From Thermoplasmata archaeon (lineage in GTDB: Archaea; Thermoplasmatota; Thermoplasmata; Lutacidiplasmatales; UBA184): a DNA stretch of 5,120 nt. The notes beneath the pieces were generated by a model. It ran no database searches. It was not told the DNA's origin and saw only the letters and a program-made list of their open reading frames with translations. Positions 1 to 5,120 of the stretch are shown piece by piece. Each line of letters opens with the position of its first letter. The first letter of the stretch is position 1. The stretch is taken from NCBI GenBank assembly GCA_030043835.1, contig JASHWY010000133.1, positions 1 through 5,120 on the forward strand, read 5' to 3'. The position numbers and the translations under genes were made by a program.

Positions 1-367
1 GGAGTACGCTCGGACCACCGTCGCGAACTCGAAGGCCCTCGGCCGAGCCCTGAACGACCTTGGGGTGCCGTTGGTCGCGACGGCTCAAGGGTTCTCGGCC
101 TCGCACCAGCTCCACCTCGACTCGAAGCGGCTTCGCGCTACCGCCCGCGTGGGCCCGGCAGCGCTCGCGCGGCGGCTCGAAAAGGAGCGGCTGCTGATCG
201 ACCTCGTGGGACGGATCGGGACCGCGGAGGCCGCCCGGCTCGGCCTCACCCCGAGCGACATGCCCCGCCTCGCCGACCTTCTCGTTCGAGGAGGGATCCG
301 CGGCGAGCACGTCGCCTCCGAGGTCCTCCGGTGGCGGCGTACCTTCCCTTCCCTACGCTTCGTGTAA
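1..367 (+). CDS. glyA: Serine hydroxymethyltransferase, C-terminal part (5' end outside window)
   Basis: This is the C-terminal ~121 residues of a PLP-dependent enzyme that interconverts serine and glycine with transfer of a one-carbon unit to a pterin carrier in the cytoplasm. The reading frame is already open at base 2 and ends with TAA at 365-367. Seen: a helix reading TTVANSKALGRAL near the start, a GFSASHQLHLDS segment matching the SHQ region of archaeal GlyA proteins, and a GRIGTAEAARLGL segment at about 209-247. That segment matches the family's R-(L/I/V)-G-T-x-E/A-x-x-R-x-G motif, whose first Arg (codon 212-214) binds the substrate carboxylate in known SHMTs. The helix after it (DMPRLADLLVRGG) fits the family's usual C-terminal ending. 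The N-terminal and PLP-lysine regions lie upstream of the window. The Fap7/AK6 gene begins 13 nt downstream, suggesting cotranscription. Other fold-type I PLP enzymes are possible but the SHQ and RIGT elements favour SHMT. Confidence 0.85.
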   Translation, partial: EYARTTVANSKALGRALNDLGVPLVATAQGFSASHQLHLDSKRLRATARVGPAALARRLEKERLLIDLVGRIGTAEAARLGLTPSDMPRLADLLVRGGIRGEHVASEVLRWRRTFPSLRFV

Positions 368-380
368 CGGTGGCTCACCG

Positions 381-956
381 ATGGGCTCGCTCCCGAAGCG
401 TCGTCCTCGCCGACGAAATCCCCCGACGGCGGCGCTCACGGGAACCCCCGGCACGGGAAAGAGCGCGGTCGCTCGCCGTCTCGCCTCCCGATGCTCGTGG
501 CTCGAGGTCGGCGACCTCGCGCTTACGGAGGGAGCAGGTCGCCGTAGAGGGGCCACGGTCGAGGTCGACCTACCCCGGCTGCGCGCGCGGCTGAGAGCCT
601 CACGGCCGAGGGTGGATCTCCTCGTCGGTCACCTCGCTCACCTCCTGCCGGTCCGGGACGTCGTCGTCCTCCGCTGCCACCCCGTCGACCTCGAGCGGCG
701 ACTTCGGCGCGCGCGCCGCGGGTCCGCTCGCGATCGACGGGAGAACGCGGTCGCTGAGGCGACTGACGTGGTGCTGATGGAGGCCGTCCGTCCCGGACGG
801 CGGGTCTGGGAGATCGACACGACCGACCGGACGGTGAAGGACGTGGCGAACGAGGTCCTGCGCCGGCTGCGCCGCCGAGGGCGGCCTCAGTACGGGTCCG
901 TCGACTGGCTGAAGGACCCCAGCGTGACCGAGCATCTTTTGGACCGGCCGTCGTAG
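381..956 (+). CDS. Fap7/AK6-family nucleotide kinase (adenylate kinase family, ribosome maturation factor)
   Basis: This is a 191-residue P-loop NTPase of the Fap7/hCINAP/AK6 family. Family members have adenylate kinase and ATPase activity and, in yeast and archaea, bind ribosomal protein uS11 during small-subunit maturation. Seen: Walker A GTPGTGKS at residues 21-28; VDLLVGHLAHLLP at 78-90, corresponding to the family's DxH/GHLxHLLP segment with H84 as the expected conserved His; VVVLRCHPVDLERRL at 94-108; an Arg-rich lid segment; RENAVAEATDVVLMEA at 120-135; EIDTT at 144-148; and a VDWL motif at 174-177, typical of archaeal members. The N-terminus carries a short basic extension (MGSLPKRRPRRRN) before the first strand. 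The ATG at 381 is supported by GGTG at 369-372, 8 nt upstream, complementary to the 16S rRNA 3' end. The gene sits 13 nt after glyA and 8 nt before the lipid gene, so an operon is likely. Annotation as plain adenylate kinase would be less exact, because the length and motifs are of the AK6 type. Confidence 0.88.
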   Translation: MGSLPKRRPRRRNPPTAALTGTPGTGKSAVARRLASRCSWLEVGDLALTEGAGRRRGATVEVDLPRLRARLRASRPRVDLLVGHLAHLLPVRDVVVLRCHPVDLERRLRRARRGSARDRRENAVAEATDVVLMEAVRPGRRVWEIDTTDRTVKDVANEVLRRLRRRGRPQYGSVDWLKDPSVTEHLLDRPS

Positions 957-964
957 GGACCCCG

Positions 965-1624
965 ATGGTGCTCGAGCGGTACCGCGCCCGAGTCGCCCCG
1001 TACGTCGCGCGGCTCGCGCGGCCGTTCCTTACCTGGCGGCCGGACCGAGTGAGCTGGCTCGGGTTCGGTTGCGCCGCCGCGGCCGCCGGGATTGCGGCGC
1101 TCGTCCGCGTCACGACCCCGCTCCTCTTCCTCGTGGTCGCGGCGCTCATCTTCCTCACCGGGCTCTTCGACGTGCTGGACGGGGCGGTCGCACGCTCGAC
1201 GCACCGGGAGAGCGTTCGCGGCGATTTCCTCGACCACGTGCTCGACCGGTACGCCGACTTTGTGATCGTGGTCGGAATCGCGGTCTCCGGGTTCGCGAAC
1301 CCCGTCCTCGCGCTGCTCGCGCTCGCGAGCCTCCTGCTCGCGAGCTACATGGGGACCCAGGCCCAGGCGGTCGGGCAGGGGAGGCTCTACGGCGGCCTCC
1401 TCACGCGCGCCGACCGGGTGATCGTCCTCACCCTCGCGACCTTCATCGAGTTCGACCTTTCGCTCCCGTGGCCATGGGCCCCTTCTGCGCCGTGGTCCCG
1501 CTTCCACGTCGGCGGGGTCACCTTCACCGTCCTCGACGTCGCGTTCCTCTACGTCGTCATCGCGAGCCAGTGGACGGCCCTCGCGCGCGCCCTTCGGGTC
1601 CACCGGGCGCTCCCGCCGTCGTAG
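965..1624 (+). CDS. CDP-alcohol phosphatidyltransferase family membrane protein (archaeal polar lipid head-group synthesis)
   Basis: This is a 219-residue integral membrane enzyme that displaces CMP from a CDP-linked lipid with an alcohol acceptor, presumably CDP-archaeol in an archaeon. The signature D-x2-D-G-x2-A-R-x8-G-x3-D-x3-D is complete: D69, D72, G73, A76, R77, G86, D90 and D94. These residues bind the metal pair and the CDP moiety in family structures. About six hydrophobic segments are visible: roughly 31-47, 53-68, 97-112, 113-128, 152-166 and 185-205. The N-terminal amphipathic part (RYRARVAPYVARLARPFLTW) is also usual. The acceptor is not certain. Archaetidylinositol-phosphate synthases usually carry an Arg-rich SYxRARAE stretch after the fourth segment, whereas this protein has SYMGTQAQAVGQGRLYGG, so a different or divergent acceptor is possible. 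The ATG at 965 lies 8 nt after the kinase stop, with GGGA at 957-960 as a weak ribosome binding site. Pairing with an AK6 gene recurs in archaea. The last 68 bp overlap the end of priL on the other strand. Confidence 0.88.
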   Translation: MVLERYRARVAPYVARLARPFLTWRPDRVSWLGFGCAAAAAGIAALVRVTTPLLFLVVAALIFLTGLFDVLDGAVARSTHRESVRGDFLDHVLDRYADFVIVVGIAVSGFANPVLALLALASLLLASYMGTQAQAVGQGRLYGGLLTRADRVIVLTLATFIEFDLSLPWPWAPSAPWSRFHVGGVTFTVLDVAFLYVVIASQWTALARALRVHRALPPS

Positions 1625-2717
1625 GCCCTTCGCTGGGAGGCTCGTCGCCGCGGGCCACCTCCTGACCTCCCCGCCACCGGTAGTATTGGAGCGGGTGGCG
1701 CAACTTGGGGTCGAAGCAGCGGGGATCCGAGGCCCGGTCGATCTCGTGGGTGGCCGTCGGGTCGCCCTCCCGAGCGCAGAGGCCGTGGCTCCGGAGCGTG
1801 TCGCACTCGGGGACGGCGTAGCCCATCCCTTGGTCGCGCAGCGTGATGTGCTCGACCTGGTAGCGGGTGATCGACTCGTCGAAATCCGGCGCCCCCCGGT
1901 ACGCGTCGACGATCGTCTCGAAATCGGCGCCGACACGGTGGAGGAACGCGGCGAGGGCGAACCGTCCCGCGTGCGAGAGGTTCTCGCCGGCCTGGAGCGA
2001 CCGTTGCATCTTCCGGATGCACGGCGGGAACCACTCCGGATGCAGCGCCTGCCCGGGCACCCCCGTCCGCGCGACCGGAAGTGGGGTACGACGCGCCACT
2101 TCGGCGAGAAGGTCGGCCTCCCGCTCGCGCGCGAGCCGAACGACGTCGGCGTGCACCGGGACCGGCGCCGAGAGTCGGATCCTCACCGCCTCCTGGAGGA
2201 GCCGGGCCGCTCGGACCGGGTCGAGCGCGACCTCTCCGCGGCGGAGCTCCTGGCGGGCGAGCCGGAACTCGCCTTCCCGGATCGGGACCGCGAGCTTGAG
2301 GTAGTCGGAGAGGGACATCGTGACCGAGCCGGCCCGCGGTTCAAGGACGTAGCCGAGCCGGCGCGCGACCTCCACGAGCTCGTCGACGGGCGCCGCGGCG
2401 AGCCGGGCGTGGCTTCGCTTCGCCTCCGCCACCGCCCACCGTCGAAGCGACGCCGGCGAGGGGGCGACGGAGAGGACCAGCCGGGCGAAGAGGAACGAAA
2501 GGAACCGGACGTCGGCGTGGGCTTGGGAGAGCTCCGCGACGTCCCGGACCCCTCGCGGGTCGTCGACCGAGGCCAGCACGCGCGCCCGGCCGATGACGCG
2601 GGCCCGCTCGTACACGGGGTCTTCCAGAAGGTGGCGAACCGAAACCGACTCCTCGCCGAGAAGGGCTTCGGCCCCGGGAAGGAAGGGGTACTCGGCGAAC
2701 AGCGACCGCTCGTCCAT
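1557..2717 (-). CDS. priL: DNA primase large subunit (iron-sulfur cluster subunit)
   Basis: This is a 386-residue large (regulatory) subunit of the archaeal/eukaryotic-type primase, which works with PriS to start RNA/DNA primers at replication forks. Seen: an N-terminal AEYPFLPGAEALL element at residues 8-20, characteristic of archaeal PriL; a helical middle with RFLSFLFARLVLS (71-83) and WAVAEAKR (94-101); and a C-terminal iron-sulfur domain. That domain has PPCIRKM (C233), ENLSHAGRFALAAFLH (245-260), YQVEHI (286-291), ECDTLRSHGLC (C305, C314), and DPRCFDPKLRHPLQYYRW (C334). C233, C305, C314 and C334 are the only cysteines and match the four 4Fe-4S ligands. Residues after about 350 form a Gly/Pro/Arg/Glu-rich tail that looks disordered. 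The frame stays open upstream to 3035. The ATG at 2717 is chosen because GGAG lies just before it and YPFLP then falls where family proteins have it. The ATG at 2744, nine codons earlier, is the main alternative. The gene is transcribed divergently from the peptidase and convergently with the lipid gene. Confidence 0.92.
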   Translation of the reverse strand: MDERSLFAEYPFLPGAEALLGEESVSVRHLLEDPVYERARVIGRARVLASVDDPRGVRDVAELSQAHADVRFLSFLFARLVLSVAPSPASLRRWAVAEAKRSHARLAAAPVDELVEVARRLGYVLEPRAGSVTMSLSDYLKLAVPIREGEFRLARQELRRGEVALDPVRAARLLQEAVRIRLSAPVPVHADVVRLAREREADLLAEVARRTPLPVARTGVPGQALHPEWFPPCIRKMQRSLQAGENLSHAGRFALAAFLHRVGADFETIVDAYRGAPDFDESITRYQVEHITLRDQGMGYAVPECDTLRSHGLCAREGDPTATHEIDRASDPRCFDPKLRHPLQYYRWRGGQEVARGDEPPSEGPTTAGAPGGPEGRARGPSTGSR

Positions 2718-2806
2718 CGTCTCCGATGCGCGACGCAGGGCCATCAGGGAGCGTGCGAGGCACCGAGACGGAGCCTCCGAGACCTCCGATTTGGACGCCG
2801 GTGCAG

Positions 2807-2814
2807 GGTTAAGA
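2807..2814 (-). promoter_or_regulatory. Possible TATA-like element for priL
   Basis: Read on the minus strand, this is CTCTTAAC, preceded by GCGAAAGAC, which contains a BRE-like CGAAA run a few bases further away than usual. At the usual archaeal distance of about 26 nt, transcription would begin near 2784. That gives a leader of about 40 nt to the ATG at 2744 or about 67 nt to the ATG at 2717. The match is weak and rests mainly on its being one of few A/T-rich spots here. Confidence 0.22.
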
Positions 2815-2848
2815 GGTCTTTCGCGCGCCGCCGGTCCCGCGGTAAGGC

Positions 2849-2856
2849 AGATATGG
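2849..2856 (+). promoter_or_regulatory. Possible TATA-like element for the S53 peptidase gene
   Basis: AGATATGG is the most TATA-like octamer upstream of the peptidase on the plus strand. A start about 26 nt downstream would fall near 2879, leaving a leader of roughly 10 nt to the GTG at 2890 or about 38 nt to the ATG at 2917. It would also exclude the in-frame GTG at 2866. No good BRE precedes it, so confidence is low. Confidence 0.22.
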
Positions 2857-2889
2857 CGTGGTCGGGTGAGAAGGTGTAGGGGGTCCGCC

Positions 2890-5120
2890 GTGCGCTCACA
2901 TCTCGAGGGATCGTTGATGGTGGCGGTGGCCCTCGCCGTCGTCGCGTCGGCCTGGGCCTCGACCCTGTCCGCTCCGACTCCCTCCTCGGGCGGCCCGCCG
3001 GCGACCGTCGCTCGGGCGGGACCTGGGTCCACCATCTCACCCGCGGCCGTGGTTTCCCCCGGCGCCCTTCCCCGGGCCGTCGACGTCGCCCCGGCCTACG
3101 TACCGGGTTCGGGTGTGACCTTGGTCGGAGCCGTGCCCTTTACGCAACCGCTCCAAGTCGCGGTCGGGCTCCCCTCCGTTGACGCGGCGGGGTTGGCCGC
3201 GTACGTCGCGTCCCTCTCCGTCCCGGGAACCTCGACGTACCGTCACTACCTCACGGCGTCCGTCGCCGATGAGCGGTTTGGCGCCTCGCCCGCCTCGGTT
3301 GCCGCCGCCGAGAGCTACTTCGCTCAGTACGGGCTCCACGCGACCGCGAGCCCCGACGGGCTTCTCGTGAGCGTCAGCGGTCCGGCCGGAGGGTTTGCGA
3401 GCGCCTTTGCGACCTCCTTCCAAGAGTATCGGTCCGCTACGGGACGGCTCTTCGTGAGCCATTCGACGCCGGCCGAACTCCCGAGCTCACTCCAGACGAC
3501 GGGGGTCTTCGGGCTCGGGAACGCGACCCCGCTCGTCCCGGCGGCTTTACCCGACACCAACCTCGAGGTCGTACCCGCCGCCGGCTGCGCGGCTCTTCCG
3601 GGAGGCCTCGCTCCCTGCGAGATCGACACGGCGTACGACATCAGTCCCCTCCTCGCGAACGGCACCGATGGAGCGGGGGTTCGGATCGGCATCGTCGATG
3701 CGTACTCGTCCGAAGAGAACCAGACTCAGCTCGCATCCGATCTCGCCTCGTTCGCGGCCGCGACCGGGCTCTCGGTCGGTACCGTGAACTATCTCTACCC
3801 CGTTCCCACCGACCTGAACCTCAACGCGAGCGGCACGAACATCGCCTGGTCGCTCGAGGAGGCGCTCGACCTCGAGTGGGCCCGGGCATCCGCCCCGGGG
3901 GCGACGCTCGACATGACGTTCTCCCCGAACCCCGGCGCCGGCCTCTACGAGGCGATCGACGCGCTCGTCGCCGCCGACGAGGTCGACGTTCTCTCGTTGA
4001 GCTGGGGCGAGCCGGACCAGGGCGTCTTCAACGCCTACGAAGCCCCGTGCTCGTCGGCGTGTAACGCAACCTCGGACGGCTCGTACGCGATCCTCGGCCC
4101 CGTGCTCGAGCTCGCCGCAGGCGAAGGAATCAGCGTCTTCGCGGCGTCGGGCGACTGCGGATCGGCCGACGGGACCTCGGGCATCTCGACCAACTTTCCG
4201 GCCTCGGACCCGTACGTTACGGGGGTCGGCGGGACCATACTCTCGGTGGAGGCGGGCGGCACGTATGTCGGCGAGGTCGCTTGGCCTGGAAACGCGACCG
4301 GCGCAACGTCTCCCGGTTGCTACAACCAGGGAGGCTCGGGCGGGGGCTTCGCGCCATCCCCTCAGCCGTGGTGGCAGGCCGGCATCTCGGACCCGACCGA
4401 TAAGCGAGGGGTCCCGGACGTCGCGCTGGACGCGGACACCCCCGTCGGCGTCGTCGTCGAGGGATCGCAAGGTGGGGTGGTCGGGACGAGCGTGGGCGCG
4501 CCGATCTGGGCCGGCATTGCCTCGCTCGCCGACCAGGACGCCCACGGGGACCTGGGCCTCCTCAACCCGAGCCTCTACCGGATCCTCGCGTCGCCCGGGT
4601 ACGCCACCAACTTTCACGAGGTGATCTCGGGCTCGAACGGGGCGTATTCGGCGGCACCGGGGTGGAATCCGGTCACGGGGATCGGCACGCCGATCGTCTC
4701 GGCCCTCGTGACCAACCTATCGCGAGGACCCGGTTTCCCGGCTAGGGGACCTTCTACCTTCGTCTACGCCTCGCCGCGCTTCGGCGACGCCCCGCTCAAC
4801 GTCTCCTTCTCGCTCCTCGCGACGGGCGGGACCGGAGCGTTCCCGCTCGAGGGGATCGACTTCGGCGACGGGACCTCAACCCTCGTGAGCGGGGCCGTCG
4901 CAAGCCACGTCTATTCGAGCGCAGGGGTCTATCTCGCCCAAGCGTTCGTGGTCGATAGCTCGGGGAACACTTCGGCCTCCCCGCCCGTGGTCGTCAACGT
5001 CAACGGCGGGCCGCTCAACGTCACCCTGACGGTCTCGAGCCGGTCGCCGTCCGTCGGGAGCGACGTGCTGATCGCCGCTTCGGCGACGGGAGGGACGCCG
5101 CCGTACTCGTTCGCCTTCGA
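2890..5120 (+). CDS. Secreted S53 (pro-kumamolisin/sedolisin) peptidase with PKD-like domains, 3' end outside window
   Basis: This is an acid-active type serine-carboxyl peptidase precursor, exported and probably used for extracellular protein breakdown. The visible part is 743 codons, open to the window end. A signal peptide with core VAVALAVVASAWAS occupies about 11-24. The pro-kumamolisin propeptide follows at about 84-210, including GTSTYRHYLT and RFGASPASV. The catalytic domain is at about 233-611. Family catalytic residues are visible: E323 and D327 in EEALDLEW, D422 in AASGDCGS, and S534 in VGTSVGAPIWAG. SLSWGEPD (369 on), GGSGGGF and RGVPDVALDAD are further S53 landmarks. At the C-terminal calcium site FHEV and GWNPVTG give E577 and N593 where the family usually has Asp. 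A PKD-like domain follows at about 622-704 (FGDGTS at 658, HVYSSAGVY), and a second begins at PLNVTLTV. The visible chain has ten N-x-S/T sequons and six cysteines. GTG 2890 is preceded by GGGGGT; ATG 2917 with GAGG, or GTG 2866, are alternative starts. Confidence 0.9.
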   Translation, partial: MRSHLEGSLMVAVALAVVASAWASTLSAPTPSSGGPPATVARAGPGSTISPAAVVSPGALPRAVDVAPAYVPGSGVTLVGAVPFTQPLQVAVGLPSVDAAGLAAYVASLSVPGTSTYRHYLTASVADERFGASPASVAAAESYFAQYGLHATASPDGLLVSVSGPAGGFASAFATSFQEYRSATGRLFVSHSTPAELPSSLQTTGVFGLGNATPLVPAALPDTNLEVVPAAGCAALPGGLAPCEIDTAYDISPLLANGTDGAGVRIGIVDAYSSEENQTQLASDLASFAAATGLSVGTVNYLYPVPTDLNLNASGTNIAWSLEEALDLEWARASAPGATLDMTFSPNPGAGLYEAIDALVAADEVDVLSLSWGEPDQGVFNAYEAPCSSACNATSDGSYAILGPVLELAAGEGISVFAASGDCGSADGTSGISTNFPASDPYVTGVGGTILSVEAGGTYVGEVAWPGNATGATSPGCYNQGGSGGGFAPSPQPWWQAGISDPTDKRGVPDVALDADTPVGVVVEGSQGGVVGTSVGAPIWAGIASLADQDAHGDLGLLNPSLYRILASPGYATNFHEVISGSNGAYSAAPGWNPVTGIGTPIVSALVTNLSRGPGFPARGPSTFVYASPRFGDAPLNVSFSLLATGGTGAFPLEGIDFGDGTSTLVSGAVASHVYSSAGVYLAQAFVVDSSGNTSASPPVVVNVNGGPLNVTLTVSSRSPSVGSDVLIAASATGGTPPYSFAF

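Larger units (their letters stand above)
2718..2889. promoter_or_regulatory. Divergent intergenic region between priL and the S53 peptidase gene
   Basis: This region must hold the promoters for both divergent genes. It is somewhat less G+C-rich than its surroundings. Two A/T patches stand out, TTAA at 2809-2812 and ATAT at 2851-2854, each annotated separately. No operator-like inverted repeat and no RNA gene were seen. If priL starts at 2744, its first 27 bp belong to the coding region. Confidence 0.5.

Noticed and set aside
783..801. Perfect inverted repeat GCCGTCC-gtccc-GGACGGC
   Set aside because: It lies inside the kinase coding sequence with no T-tract after it. A 7-bp stem is readily expected by chance in G+C-rich DNA, so it is not called a terminator or operator.
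1625..1700. Possible terminator after the lipid gene
   Set aside because: No stem followed by a T-run is visible on either strand, and the stretch is coding for priL on the minus strand.
887..1936. 349-codon minus-strand open frame across the lipid gene
   Set aside because: Composition is dominated by Arg, Glu, Asp and Gly. It overlaps both the complete CDP-alcohol phosphotransferase signature and priL, and it has no ribosome binding site or domain to support it.
1686..2879. 397-codon open frame on the plus strand, antisense to priL
   Set aside because: It mirrors priL codon for codon. In G+C-rich genes the antisense frames often lack stops. The translation is almost all charged residues, Gly and Pro with no recognisable domain, while the minus strand carries all PriL landmarks.
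2718..3035. N-terminal extension of priL up to the ATG at 3035
   Set aside because: The extra 106 residues have no resemblance to PriL, cover the divergent promoter region and run antisense to the signal peptide and propeptide of the peptidase.
3547..4617. 356-codon open frame on the minus strand, inside the peptidase gene
   Set aside because: The plus-strand frame contains the full S53 catalytic set. The antisense translation is Arg/Val/Asp/Gly-rich without motifs, as expected for a shadow frame.

Overview
The window is G+C-rich, gene-dense archaeal DNA. The domain call rests on a DNA primase large subunit with its four cluster cysteines (PriL), an archaeal/eukaryotic-type Fap7/AK6 nucleotide kinase, and a CDP-alcohol phosphotransferase gene directly behind that kinase. 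The S53 (sedolisin/kumamolisin) secreted peptidase with PKD-like domains would fit a high-G+C member of the Thermoplasmatota or a similar heterotrophic lineage. That lineage assignment is inference only; no rRNA or other marker is present.

Layout: (1) 1-367, plus strand: C-terminal end of serine hydroxymethyltransferase, cut by the window edge. (2) 381-956, plus: Fap7/AK6-type kinase, 13 nt behind GlyA. (3) 965-1624, plus: membrane CDP-alcohol phosphatidyltransferase, 8 nt behind the kinase. These three look like one transcription unit. (4) 1557-2717, minus: PriL, convergent with gene 3, the two 3' ends overlapping by 68 bp. (5) 2718-2889: divergent intergenic region with weak TATA-like patches. 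(6) 2890 to past 5120, plus: secreted pro-kumamolisin-type peptidase with signal peptide, propeptide, catalytic domain, one complete PKD-like domain and the start of a second.

The plus-strand cluster combines one-carbon/glycine metabolism, a kinase linked to small-subunit ribosome maturation, and polar lipid head-group synthesis. PriL belongs to the replication primase. The S53 protein probably digests extracellular protein for nutrition. Apart from the first ~170 bp upstream of the peptidase, no stretch lacks a gene. I found no tRNA, rRNA, CRISPR array, insertion sequence, integrase or clear terminator. The region looks like ordinary chromosomal core plus one secreted enzyme. I saw no convincing undescribed system; the points worth a second look are the convergent overlap, the unusual substrate-side segment of the lipid enzyme, and the altered calcium-site residues of the peptidase.
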